Program-made: the position numbers and the translations under genes | Shown: positions 51,229-60,170 of the stretch, one piece after another | How positions within the stretch are numbered: the stretch's first letter is position 1 | Layout: every line of letters begins with the position of its first letter | The notes under the pieces: model-generated | What the model was told of the DNA's origin: nothing | The model's input: the letters and a program-made list of their open reading frames with translations, nothing else | The model's database searches: none | Origin: Nitrobacteraceae bacterium AZCC 1564 | GTDB taxonomy: Bacteria > Pseudomonadota > Alphaproteobacteria > Rhizobiales > Xanthobacteraceae | Direction of reading: 5' to 3' | Assembly (NCBI GenBank): GCA_036924835.1 | Contig: JBAGRR010000001.1 | Coordinates: 1,736,001-1,800,000 of the forward strand | Length of the DNA stretch: 64,000 nucleotides

Positions 51229-52281
51229 TCAGGCGGTCAGGCGATTGCCGCTTTCCGCATCAAACAAATGAGCTTTTGTGAAATCCGGCATGATCCGGAC
51301 GATTTCTCCCGGCCGTAAGCCAAACCGCTCACGGAAAGCGCAAACCAACGGTGTATCTCCGACATGAAGCGTGACTTGCGTCTCGGAGCCGGTCGGTTCA
51401 ACGAGATGAACCTTGGCTTCGATACCATTGTCAGGCTGAAGATGAATGTGCTCGGGACGAATGCCATAAATCGCCTGACGTACCGGCAGGTTTGCAGCGA
51501 GCGGCAGCATCGTTCCATCTGATGTCCGAAACTGACCGCCCATCGCCTCCCCCTTGACCAGGTTCATGGCAGGCGATCCAATGAAGCTTGCAACGAACAG
51601 ATTGGCCGGGCGATCGTACAGTTCGAGCGGTGAGCCGATCTGTTCGACATTGCCCCCGTTCATTGCAACGATCTTGTCGGCCATCGTCATCGCTTCGATC
51701 TGATCATGCGTAACATAAACAGTTGTGACCTTCAGGCGTTGATGCAGGTCCTTGATCTCGGCCCGCATCTGCACGCGCAGCTTGGCATCGAGATTTGACA
51801 GCGGCTCGTCGAACAGAAAAACTTGTGGGTTGCGCACGATCGCCCGGCCCATCGCCACGCGCTGTCGCTGCCCTCCCGAGAGCTGCCGCGGATAACGCTC
51901 CAGTAATTCTCCAAGTCCAAGAATCGTCGCCGCGCGATTGACCCTTGCCCGAACCTCAGTCGCCGGGCTGTTTGCAAGCGTCAGTGAAAATGCCATGTTG
52001 TCAAACACGGTCATGTGCGGATAAAGCGCATAGTTCTGAAAGACCATGGCGATATCCCGCTCCTTGGGCGGAACATCGTTGACGACGCGCGGACCGATAC
52101 GGATTTCTCCGTTGGTAATTCGCTCAAGTCCGGCGATCATCCGCAGCAGCGTGGACTTTCCACATCCTGACGGACCAACGAGAACGACAAATTCGCCGTC
52201 CTCGATATCAACATTTACGCCGTGGAGGACGTGTACGGTTCCAAAGGCCTTCCGAACGTTTCGGATGTCAACACTTGCCAT
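51229..52281 (-). CDS. ABC transporter ATPase (UgpC/MalK family)
   Basis: 350 residues. Walker [11 protein letters not shown]-loop [13 protein letters not shown], signature [14 protein letters not shown], Walker [18 protein letters not shown]-loop [12 protein letters not shown], and a TOBE regulatory C-terminus (RPEHIHL). First gene of the operon, energising sugar-type uptake with the downstream SBP and permeases. Confidence 0.95.
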   Translation of the reverse strand: MASVDIRNVRKAFGTVHVLHGVNVDIEDGEFVVLVGPSGCGKSTLLRMIAGLERITNGEIRIGPRVVNDVPPKERDIAMVFQNYALYPHMTVFDNMAFSLTLANSPATEVRARVNRAATILGLGELLERYPRQLSGGQRQRVAMGRAIVRNPQVFLFDEPLSNLDAKLRVQMRAEIKDLHQRLKVTTVYVTHDQIEAMTMADKIVAMNGGNVEQIGSPLELYDRPANLFVASFIGSPAMNLVKGEAMGGQFRTSDGTMLPLAANLPVRQAIYGIRPEHIHLQPDNGIEAKVHLVEPTGSETQVTLHVGDTPLVCAFRERFGLRPGEIVRIMPDFTKAHLFDAESGNRLTA

Positions 52282-52520
52282 CGCCCCTCCCGCGAAACGG
52301 CAACAATTCCCGTCGCCATTGTTCTTGTTGGTGCTCTTGGTCGGTCATCAGCCTCTTAGCGGGCCGTTGCCACATCGCATAATTGTATCTTTCACTTCCC
52401 GCTCGTCGAACCAGAACGACGCAAGTTTTCATTCAGCGCAAAGAGTGCAAGCTGCCCAGCCAACTTTGTTGAGTACGACAGGCAACTCTCGCGACACTCC
52501 AGCTCGCCGTGCAGGAAATC

Positions 52521-53285
52521 TTACCTCCGATAATCGTCGCCGGATCGATTGATGACCCGCAACAATGCCTGCCAATCAAGCAGGCCAAAATCATCCGAAC
52601 TGCGCATCTTCTTCATGCGAGCGGCTGCGTGCTGTACGATGTGTTCAGCAATCTTCACTGGTGGCTCATCCAGGGCGCGGGCGATCAGTTCGACCTCACA
52701 CGCGCGTTCCAGAAAATAAAGTCGCTCAAGCGCTCCGTGGATCGTGTGACCGAACGTCAAGAGTCCATGGTTGAGCAGAACGACGGACGAGCCGTTCAGA
52801 CAGCTCTTTCCCAACGCATCACATTCCTCCTGCGTCGCAGGGATGCCGTACTCATGATAAACAACGTCATCGATCACATGCAATGCATCCTGGCTAATGG
52901 GCCGTAGACCATTTCGCAACAGCGAGACCCCTGCACCCGCTCGCGTATGCGTGTGCATGATGCAATTTGCATCGGGCCGGGCCTTGTAGATACCACTGTG
53001 AATCGTGAAGCCCGCCTTATTGAAACGCGCCGGATCTCCGATGACATTTCCATCGAGATCCATCTTGACGAGGTTCGACGCGCAAATCTCATCAAACATG
53101 TCGCCAAGCCGATTGATGAGAAAGGTATTCGGTTCACCCGGGACCCGCGCGGACATGTGCGTCTGCAGCAAATCCGTCCAACCAAAGTGGTTGACGATAC
53201 GGTAGAGCGCGGCGAGATCACACCGTGTTTGCCATTCCGCCTGGCTCATTTCGCCGGCCCGTTGATTTGTCAGTGGCATGGACAT
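52521..53285 (-). CDS. Class II aldolase/adducin family protein (PA3430-like)
   Basis: 254 residues with AGGGGG upstream of the ATG. Zn ligands HTHTRAGAG (two His) and NHG plus the N-terminal LAALYRIVNHFGWTD motif. The adducin-type relatives include fuculose-1-phosphate aldolase, ribulose-5-phosphate epimerase and sugar-acid decarboxylases; this subgroup has no assigned activity I know. It is 240 bp upstream of the ABC ATPase gene on the same strand and could be co-transcribed. Confidence 0.85.
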   Translation of the reverse strand: MSMPLTNQRAGEMSQAEWQTRCDLAALYRIVNHFGWTDLLQTHMSARVPGEPNTFLINRLGDMFDEICASNLVKMDLDGNVIGDPARFNKAGFTIHSGIYKARPDANCIMHTHTRAGAGVSLLRNGLRPISQDALHVIDDVVYHEYGIPATQEECDALGKSCLNGSSVVLLNHGLLTFGHTIHGALERLYFLERACEVELIARALDEPPVKIAEHIVQHAAARMKKMRSSDDFGLLDWQALLRVINRSGDDYRR

Positions 53286-53679
53286 GTTTTTTTCCCCCTG
53301 AGGATCCGCTGCTTATCCAGAACGGCGCCTTGCAAGGCCGAGCAAACGTCCGCTCGCGTGACGATCGGATGCTCCTTGAATGGATACAAGTCAGGCTAAC
53401 GCTCAAACGCGCGGGTCAGCTTGCATAATCGCTTCACGTTTTTACGGTGCGAAAACAACGAGCGCTGAGCGGCAAGTGCGCCGCAACATTGCCGGAGATC
53501 CCCTCCGATCGCATCACCACGATGCGGAGAGAGCCTTGTAAGCCGCGACATCACTGTGCATTATTGTCGACAATATTGTTGAAAGTGCACCGCAAGATGC
53601 ACACGAGGAAACAGCAATAACGGCCTGTATGCCGAACCCAATTTGGCGACAGCCGCTCAGTCTGGGGAGCATGAACTGT
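53286..53679. other. Divergent control region with a perfect 14-bp palindrome
   Basis: About 394 bp between the class II aldolase gene and the IclR gene. Its main feature is TATTGTCGACAATA at 53562-53575, a perfect palindrome. No gene was seen. Confidence 0.55.
53562..53575. promoter_or_regulatory. Palindrome TATTGTCGACAATA
   Basis: Perfect 14-bp palindrome with core TTGTCGACAA, 105 bp before the IclR start. The form fits a GntR (xTTGTnnACAAx) operator as well as an IclR site; the island contains one regulator of each family. Confidence 0.5.
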
Positions 53680-54555
53680 ATGGCTGTTCATCAAAATCGC
53701 TCTGTTGGACGAACGCTGACAATCCTTGAACTTCTGGGCAACACGAACAAGGCACTGACCCTGACGGAGATTGCGCGCGCGGCCGATCTGGACGCCAGCA
53801 CGGTGTACCGCATCTTACGCGTGCTCTGCAGTCGCGGCTTCGTCTACCGGATCGACGCCACACGCCGATACGTATTGAGCTTGAATGCATTCCGCCTGGG
53901 CACCCCCGATCGCGTTGTCCAGGGCATCGGTAACCGGGCGCGCATGAGCCTGCTCCGCCTTGCCAAAGAACTGAACGAGACCATCCGCATGGCGGTGCTC
54001 GAAGGCGCCGAGGCGCGTTTTTGCGCTGAAGCGGGCGTCGCAAAGCCCGGCCTGCAAATGCTGGGAGCGATGGTCGATGCTCACGCCTCCGCGGCTGGAA
54101 AGGCGCTTCTCGCCTGGCGCTCACGTGCAGAAATCGAGCTCCTCTATCGCGGCCGGCGTATGCACGCCTACACCGACCGGACCTTGAAGAATGTTCCCGC
54201 ACTTCTCAATGAGCTCGCTGTCGTCCGCGCGCGCGGCTGGTCCATGTGCGAAGGCGAAGGCCTTCTTGCGGGGGACCGTGCCCTCGCCGCGCCTTGCTTT
54301 GACAGCAAGAGACAGGTGCGCTTCTCCATTGCGATTGCGAGCACCCGCAAGCGATTGCCGCCCAGCCGGGATAAAGAGTGCCTACCGAAACTTCTGGCAA
54401 CCACTCAGGAAATTTCAGACACGCTCGGGCTGCTCGGCAGCGACTGGAGGCCGCAGGAGTTCACCGACTACACCCAGGCCGCCGCCAACTACAGCCTCGC
54501 GGCCCGGCAGCAAACAGCTCCCGTTCGGCTCCGAGGCACCAACGGCAGGATCTGA
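53680..54555 (+). CDS. IclR-family transcription regulator
   Basis: About 291 residues. The start is ambiguous: ATG 53680 (MAVHQNRSV) has GGGGAG 11 nt away, ATG 53671 has it 1 nt away; 53680 is chosen. HTH ALTLTEIARAADLDASTVYRILRVLCSRGFVYRID and effector domain (RMAVLEGAEARFCAEAGV, ASAAGKALLAW, ARGWSMCEGEGLLAGDRALAAPCF). It sits between two catabolic gene groups and likely controls them. Convergent with the SDR gene, 17 bp apart. Confidence 0.88.
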   Translation: MAVHQNRSVGRTLTILELLGNTNKALTLTEIARAADLDASTVYRILRVLCSRGFVYRIDATRRYVLSLNAFRLGTPDRVVQGIGNRARMSLLRLAKELNETIRMAVLEGAEARFCAEAGVAKPGLQMLGAMVDAHASAAGKALLAWRSRAEIELLYRGRRMHAYTDRTLKNVPALLNELAVVRARGWSMCEGEGLLAGDRALAAPCFDSKRQVRFSIAIASTRKRLPPSRDKECLPKLLATTQEISDTLGLLGSDWRPQEFTDYTQAAANYSLAARQQTAPVRLRGTNGRI

Positions 54556-54572
54556 AGCGGTCGCGCCTCAAG

Positions 54573-55334
54573 CTAAAGCTTGCGTCCCAGCGCGGCGACA
54601 TAGCCGCGATTCCAGGTCGGAGTCAGCCACACCTCATTCATCGTTACGCCGGGCGGTAGACAGGCAATGTATCGGATCATATCGCCGCAGTGTTCCGGTT
54701 GCAGCATTCGCGCGAGGTCTTCGGCCGACAGCGGATTTGGCCGATTTTTGAGGATTGGCGTGTTCACTTCGCCCGGACAAAACGCCGTGCTGCGAATGTT
54801 GTTGATGCACTCCTCGACATTGATGCTGTGGCTCATTGCGACAACGGCGTGCTTGGCCGCGATATATCCCGGCCCAGCCATAGGACCGATATTGCGGCCG
54901 GACATGGACGAGGTGTGAATCATCTGGCCACCGCCCTGCGCTCGCATGATTGGGAGCACTGCACGGGCGCAATTGAACGCCGACGTCAGATTGCCTTGAA
55001 CAAGTGTGTCGATTCCCGACGAGCTAAGCTTGTTCCAGCTTCGATCCTGAATGTTCACACCCGCATTGTTGACCAGAATGTCAATCCGGCCGAACTTTTC
55101 GACAATCCGTTGGACGACGCCATCGATTGCAAACGCATCCGTAAGATCTGCCGCTTCCACGGCGGCGGTACCGCCATTGGCCTGGATACGAGCGGCCAGC
55201 GAACCCAGCGGCTCCTTCCGTCGTCCTGTAAGAACAACGATGGCGCCTTCCTCGGCTAACGCTAGCGCAGCTGCTTCTCCGATGCCACTGCCCGCGCCCG
55301 TAACCCAAGCAACTTGTCCGCTTAACTTACCCAT
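54573..55334 (-). CDS. Short-chain dehydrogenase/reductase
   Basis: 253 residues. NAD(P) motif TGAGSGIGEAAAL, NNAGVN, catalytic Ser in HTSSMSGR and YIAAK (Tyr/Lys). GGAGAGG 5-7 nt upstream of the ATG. Probably oxidises a hydroxyl of the imported substrate. Gene lies 53 bp after the 2-hydroxyacid dehydrogenase gene on the same strand. Confidence 0.92.
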   Translation of the reverse strand: MGKLSGQVAWVTGAGSGIGEAAALALAEEGAIVVLTGRRKEPLGSLAARIQANGGTAAVEAADLTDAFAIDGVVQRIVEKFGRIDILVNNAGVNIQDRSWNKLSSSGIDTLVQGNLTSAFNCARAVLPIMRAQGGGQMIHTSSMSGRNIGPMAGPGYIAAKHAVVAMSHSINVEECINNIRSTAFCPGEVNTPILKNRPNPLSAEDLARMLQPEHCGDMIRYIACLPPGVTMNEVWLTPTWNRGYVAALGRKL

Positions 55335-55387
55335 AACCTCTCCAGTCTTCAGACTTCAAAAGCGCAGTGCGGCAAGTCCAACACGGA

Positions 55388-56431
55388 TCAACTGTTCGGA
55401 CCGCGATCCAAGCCGACTGGCTGCCATCGACGCAGATTGGTATTTTGCAGGACCGACGGATTGACGCAACTCATCGGCCACAGGCCCGACAAAACGAGTG
55501 ACAGTTCATAACCAACCCGTCGCTTGCGTGCCTCATCGAACCGAGCCGAGGCGGATGCGACATGTGCAGAGAGGGTGACGTTGTCCATGCTCAACAGAGG
55601 ATTATTGTGCGATGGTGGCTCCTTGTAGAGCACGTCCAGCGCAGCGTGAGCGATCCACCCTTCCTGCAAGGCCTTGATCATCGCCTCTTCGTCAACAGTC
55701 GTGCCGCGGCCGGTATTGATGAAGATGGCCGTCGGCTTCATCTGACGGAAATGCTGTTCGCCCAGCATTTGATGAACTTCGGGCCGTGCCGGCGCATGCA
55801 TCGAGATGAAGTCGGATTGCGACAGGACCTCGGATAGCGTCGCTGGCAGGACGCCATATTCGGACATCAGTGTCTCTTCGATGAACGGATCATAGGCAAC
55901 CATGCGGAGGCCAAACGGTGCTGCGCGTCGCGCGACCGCCCGTGCAACGCGCCCGAACGAAATGAAGCCCAACGTTTGCCCAGCCAGCCGCGGAATTTTC
56001 AGCAGCGCTGGACGGCCTTCGGACCACCGGCCGTCTCTTGCCATCCGGTCCTGGACCACCAGCCGCCGGAATCCCGCAAGCAGCAGCGCCATGGCATGGT
56101 CGGCGACTTCTTCGATAAAGGTATCGGGAATATTGGTGACGGGAATGCCGCGAGCGGTTGCGGCCTTAACATCAACGCTGTCGACACCGACGCTGCCCAG
56201 TGTGATGACCTTGCAGCTTTCTAGACTGTCGATGATCTTCTTGGACATCGGAATGCCCTTGGCATAGATGGCATCGGCGTTCTTGGCCGCGGATATGAAC
56301 CCCGCCTCATCGGTCGGAGCTTCGACAATCTCCGCGCCGAGCGGAGTAAGGGCTTCGCTTTCCAATGCATAGCCGCCACCAGCGACCGTAAAACTCGCAC
56401 CGGCCGGCGTGACAACCCTGAACTTCGCCAT
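55388..56431 (-). CDS. D-2-hydroxyacid dehydrogenase family protein
   Basis: 347 residues from ATG 56431 (MAKFRVVTPAGASFTV), GGAG 9 nt upstream; a longer in-frame start is not needed. Rossmann segment LGFISFGRVARAVARR (atypical GxxxFG instead of GxGxxG), catalytic Arg in INTGRGTTVDE, Glu in LYKEPPSHN and His in LSAHVASAS. Similar to 2-hydroxyacid dehydrogenases of hydroxypyruvate or sulfolactate type; the substrate is not known. Confidence 0.85.
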   Translation of the reverse strand: MAKFRVVTPAGASFTVAGGGYALESEALTPLGAEIVEAPTDEAGFISAAKNADAIYAKGIPMSKKIIDSLESCKVITLGSVGVDSVDVKAATARGIPVTNIPDTFIEEVADHAMALLLAGFRRLVVQDRMARDGRWSEGRPALLKIPRLAGQTLGFISFGRVARAVARRAAPFGLRMVAYDPFIEETLMSEYGVLPATLSEVLSQSDFISMHAPARPEVHQMLGEQHFRQMKPTAIFINTGRGTTVDEEAMIKALQEGWIAHAALDVLYKEPPSHNNPLLSMDNVTLSAHVASASARFDEARKRRVGYELSLVLSGLWPMSCVNPSVLQNTNLRRWQPVGLDRGPNS

Positions 56432-56561
56432 TCTTTTTCTCCAGATCCGTTCGGCCATCCCTACCAAAACGAAGCTAGCGACAGCCAAGCGGCAGGGTCA
56501 ACGCGTTGCTCCGTGGCTTTGCAAGCCATGAAAATAATGCAGCGCTGAAAGCAAATGCATA

Positions 56562-57227
56562 TCAAAGAGCGTGGCGCGCCAACCGAAGGTAAGCGTCCTT
56601 TGCCGGCTGAATGTGCTGCGCAACCACGTTGACCAATGACTGCCTATCCCGCGTACCAAGCAGATCGATCATGAGTTGGTGCTGATCACGGACGAGTTTC
56701 AGCAACAGAGGGTCGCCGATGCTGTAAGAACGGATGGCATGCGTCCTCAACGCCATCTGATCAATGAGTTCGATCAAAGGCACATTTTCGCACAGGGCAA
56801 AGAAAGTCCGATGAAAAAGTAGATTTTCGCGAAACGCCGTCCTGAGATCGCCCTTCTCCACCGCCCCTGAATGACGGGCATGGATTTTTCGCAGCATGCC
56901 GATGACCTTCCGATCTGCGGGTAGCGGCATCAGCTCTGCCGCGCGCCGCTCGATCAGGGTACGAACAACATAGAGCTGCTCCACCTCCTGAACGGTGTAG
57001 TCGCGGACGGAGGCCCCGCGATTGGGATGGATAACAACTACTCCCATCGTCTCAAGATCTGACAGCGCCTGCCGCACCGTATACCGCTTCACCTGATAAC
57101 GCTTGGCAAGCTCTTCCTCGACTAGTCGGGTGCACGGCGCCAATTGGCCCAGCGCGATCTGCTCTTCCAGAATGCCAACCAGATCAGTCGTCCGGAGTGT
57201 CACCGGACTGCACGTCCGCGCTTTCAT
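56562..57227 (-). CDS. GntR (FCD) family transcription regulator
   Basis: 221 residues. HTH region KRYQVKRYTVRQALSDLETMGVVVI, FCD domain from about residue 85 (LYVVRTLIERRAAELM...; FHRTFFALCENVPLIELIDQ; RDQHQLMIDLLGTRD). It precedes the hydroxyacid dehydrogenase gene by 130 bp on the same strand, and the sulfoacetate operon ends 240 bp before its start, so either could be its target. The dyad at 57298-57322 lies 70-95 bp upstream. Confidence 0.88.
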   Translation of the reverse strand: MKARTCSPVTLRTTDLVGILEEQIALGQLAPCTRLVEEELAKRYQVKRYTVRQALSDLETMGVVVIHPNRGASVRDYTVQEVEQLYVVRTLIERRAAELMPLPADRKVIGMLRKIHARHSGAVEKGDLRTAFRENLLFHRTFFALCENVPLIELIDQMALRTHAIRSYSIGDPLLLKLVRDQHQLMIDLLGTRDRQSLVNVVAQHIQPAKDAYLRLARHAL

Positions 57228-57297
57228 GTTCCGGCCCTGAGCAGCGGCGGCGCTCCAAAAGTCAATCGCCTGCCATGATGGTCGAGAGGCGACATTG

Positions 57298-57322
57298 TTG
57301 ATAGCTGCTAGACCGCTATCAA
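57298..57322. promoter_or_regulatory. Dyad TTGATAGC-N9-GCTATCAA
   Basis: Perfect 8-bp inverted repeat with 9-nt spacer upstream of the GntR gene. Candidate autoregulatory site. No second copy was noticed in the window. Confidence 0.5.
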
Positions 57323-57469
57323 GAATGGAAACGACGGCTTTTCAGCAGGTAATATCTTTCAGCCTGCCAAAAGCCATTGCAGGACGATGTGTGCAGCAGG
57401 CACCCGCTGTCGCGCGCTGCATCAGAGGTCATGGATTAAATTAGAAAGCCCAACCCAGAATGGACTGCA

Positions 57470-58540
57470 TCACGCAAAGAGCCGAGCGATTGCAAGGCTG
57501 AGCAAAAGCAGGAAAGCCAGTGAGAGCACGACGGCCGTGGTAACCCTGCCTCCGACTTGCCCAATGACCCGGACATCAACGCCCAAGCCCAAAGCGGCCA
57601 TCGAGACAATCGTCAGAAGCGACGCCAGCTTTAACAATGGCTGAACCACCTGCTCAGGCAGAACTCCGGACGAGCGGAATGCCGCCAGCACGAGGAAGCC
57701 GATGATGAACCACGGAACCAACTGGAAGATATTGAAACGATCAGACGAAGAGCTCTCCTCACTCGTTCGCCGAAGGTGCCGTCCAAACAATGAGAAGCCG
57801 ATCATGACGGGTCCAAGGGTCAGGACGCGCATCAGTTTGACGAGCGTACCGATCTGAGTGCTGAGAAGACCGGCTGGTATTGTTGCCGCCAAGACCTGCG
57901 GCACAGCGTAAACCGTAAGACCAGCGACAATTCCGTATTGGGTCGGTGAAAGCCCTATGAGAGGTATCAAAAGCGGTAAGCCCAATACGATCAGGACACC
58001 GAGAATCGCCGTAAACGAGATCGAGGACGCAATGTCGTCGCTGCTCGCACCGATCACCGGCGCCACCGCTGCAATGGCCGAATTCCCGCAGATCGAATTG
58101 CCGCACGCAACGAGAATCGAAAGCCTGACAGGAAGTCCAAGCAATCGGCTGATGCCGTAGCTGACCGTTAGCATGGCGGCAACCGTCCCGACGATCGCTG
58201 CCAGTAAGGAGAATCCGGACGCTGCGATCGCGGAGAAACTAATGGACGCTCCAAGCAGCGCGACCGCAACTTCGAGAAGCTGCTTCGCGCTGAAGGCAAT
58301 CCCTGCACGCCACTTCTGATCCGGTTTCCAACACGAACGGATCACCATCCCCACCAAAATCGCGATCACAAGAGCTTCGATATAGGGATGGCTAAACACG
58401 TGCTCTTCAAGAGCCTGAACGCCGAACGAGACCAGCGCCACAAGCACGCTTAGCAATATTCCCGGCAACAATTGCTTGATGCGTACTGCGATAGCACGCC
58501 AACCAGAGTTAGCCGCTGCATCCTGCTTCAGGACAGGCAT
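57470..58540 (-). CDS. YeiH/UPF0324 family membrane protein, probable sulfate/sulfite exporter (TauZ-type)
   Basis: 356 residues, about 10-11 membrane spans. PF03601 (UPF0324) motifs: HPYIEALVIAILVGMVIRS, KQLLEVAVALLGASISF, ACGNSICGNSAIAAVAPVIGA and the final GLGVDVRVIGQVGGR. In sulfonate degraders such proteins (TauZ family) are proposed to export the sulfate or sulfite released. Last gene of the sulfoacetate operon, 48 bp after the sorB-like gene. Confidence 0.85.
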   Translation of the reverse strand: MPVLKQDAAANSGWRAIAVRIKQLLPGILLSVLVALVSFGVQALEEHVFSHPYIEALVIAILVGMVIRSCWKPDQKWRAGIAFSAKQLLEVAVALLGASISFSAIAASGFSLLAAIVGTVAAMLTVSYGISRLLGLPVRLSILVACGNSICGNSAIAAVAPVIGASSDDIASSISFTAILGVLIVLGLPLLIPLIGLSPTQYGIVAGLTVYAVPQVLAATIPAGLLSTQIGTLVKLMRVLTLGPVMIGFSLFGRHLRRTSEESSSSDRFNIFQLVPWFIIGFLVLAAFRSSGVLPEQVVQPLLKLASLLTIVSMAALGLGVDVRVIGQVGGRVTTAVVLSLAFLLLLSLAIARLFA

Positions 58541-58588
58541 AGAGGGACTTTCTCCCGAAAGCGCAGGATCCAGCTCATGCTTTTGGTG

Positions 58589-58915
58589 TCAGTAAGTCGC
58601 GGTAAGGTAGTCTACGATCTTCCCGACATCCGCCTCTTCGATGGGCGCGCCATAGACTTTGATCATCTTGGTGACTTCGGCCTGCCAGAAATCTTTCTTG
58701 AACTTCGGGCCCTGAGGCTGCGTCTTGATGTAATCGGCCGAATGACACGCTGTGCAGTTATTCTGGACGACGTTCAGATTCGGTCCTGGCTTGAAAGTAG
58801 CTGTCTCCTCAGGAAGCTTGTAGGAGACAGGTTTGGCCTTAGCCGTGATGGGAACGTAAGCAGCACCAGCTAGTACTGCCGCACTCATGAGGCCGCTCAC
58901 AACCACTCGCTTCAT
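58589..58915 (-). CDS. sorB: c-type cytochrome subunit of sulfite dehydrogenase (SorB)
   Basis: 108 residues from ATG 58915, GAGGAG 6 nt upstream. Signal peptide about residues 1-28 (SGLMSAAVLAGAAYVPITAKA). One haem motif CTACH (Cys54, Cys57, His58), with Met84 a likely sixth ligand. It receives electrons from SorA and passes them to the respiratory chain. Eleven bp after the sorA stop. Confidence 0.9.
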   Translation of the reverse strand: MKRVVVSGLMSAAVLAGAAYVPITAKAKPVSYKLPEETATFKPGPNLNVVQNNCTACHSADYIKTQPQGPKFKKDFWQAEVTKMIKVYGAPIEEADVGKIVDYLTATY

Positions 58916-58926
58916 GACCACTCCTC

Positions 58927-60135
58927 TCAAGCCGCCACGACGCGATAGGTTTCGACGACGTTACGCAGGTAGCCTGCGGGATTCCACAATGGCTGCAGGG
59001 GCTGGGTTTTGCCGTCGTTGCTGGTCGCACGGATCTTCAACTCATGCGCACCGGCCGGCAATTTGACCGACGACTTCCATTCGCGGAATGAATATCGACC
59101 AAGGTCCTTGCCGAGCCGTGCGGACGTCCATGTTTGTCCGCCATCCGTTGAAATCGCGACGCCCTTGATGCCGCTCCCGCCATCGAATGCGATGCCTCTG
59201 AGTGGCGTCTCAGCACCAGCTTTTACCTTGGCGCCGTCGGCGAGATTGGTCAGAAACGACCGCACGGTGAATTTGTTGATCGGAATGGTGGCCTTCGGCG
59301 CTGTTCCCGGCTCGACGCAATTGCAATCGTTATCCGGAATCCGATAGGCCGTCTTCATCCAGAAGTTATCAAACACCGTATCGATGACGTTGATCTCGTT
59401 GAGATGTTTGACCCAGTAGGTGCCGTAATAACCGGGCACGATCAAGCGCAGGGGATATCCGTTAAGAACTGGGAGGTCCTCTCCGTTCATGGCATATGCC
59501 AGCATCACATCGCCGTCTTTCGCATGGTCGAGGTCCAGCGCCTTGGCGAAGTCCGGCGTCTTGTCACTGACCGGTCCATCCATCGCACCGAACACGACCT
59601 GCTTGGCGCCTGCCTGCAGACCGACTTTGTCGAGGACAGTCTTGAGGGGAACGCCCTTCCAGCGCGCATTTCCCATAGCGCCGTTGCCGAGCTGGCCACC
59701 GGCTACGCGGGGCGAGAAGAAACCACGGCTGTTTCCTGAACATTGATTGACTGCGACGAGTTCATTTGCCGGCATCTTCTTGATGTCGGCAAGCGAGAGC
59801 TTCAATGGCTTGTCGACCTTGCCTTTGATATCGACCGTGAACTTGTCAGGGTCGATATCGAGCGGCACATCAGCTAGGTGGTAGCGCACGAAGAACGCGT
59901 CATTCGGCGTAATGATGTTCTCGTTGAACACGGAGAACGGTGTTTCAAGCTGAGGTGGGCGGCTTGTGAGGCCGATCATCGCGCGCTTCTGTGGATATTT
60001 GACGATTGGCCGTTCACCATTCTCAAATGGAAGCGTCAATGTCTCTGCGAAACTCGCGGGAGAAAATCCACCGAGGGCCCCGCTCCCCGCCGCCATGGCG
60101 AGACCGCCCTTCAACACGGTTCTGCGATTCATCAT
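58927..60135 (-). CDS. sorA: Sulfite dehydrogenase molybdopterin subunit (SorA)
   Basis: 402 residues from ATG 60135 (GAGG 8 nt upstream). Tat-type signal MNRRTVLKGG; periplasmic. Sulfite oxidase-family fold with Mo-ligand Cys132 in AVNQCSGNSRGFFSP, RPPQLETPFSVFNEN and NDAFFVRYH, GTYWVKHLNEI and the C-terminal dimer domain (STDGGQTWTSARL). Oxidises sulfite to sulfate. It follows the ligase genes and precedes sorB. Confidence 0.94.
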   Translation of the reverse strand: MMNRRTVLKGGLAMAAGSGALGGFSPASFAETLTLPFENGERPIVKYPQKRAMIGLTSRPPQLETPFSVFNENIITPNDAFFVRYHLADVPLDIDPDKFTVDIKGKVDKPLKLSLADIKKMPANELVAVNQCSGNSRGFFSPRVAGGQLGNGAMGNARWKGVPLKTVLDKVGLQAGAKQVVFGAMDGPVSDKTPDFAKALDLDHAKDGDVMLAYAMNGEDLPVLNGYPLRLIVPGYYGTYWVKHLNEINVIDTVFDNFWMKTAYRIPDNDCNCVEPGTAPKATIPINKFTVRSFLTNLADGAKVKAGAETPLRGIAFDGGSGIKGVAISTDGGQTWTSARLGKDLGRYSFREWKSSVKLPAGAHELKIRATSNDGKTQPLQPLWNPAGYLRNVVETYRVVAA

Positions 60136-60170
60136 GTGCGTCACCTCGCCATTCAAATGATCAGGCGCGC

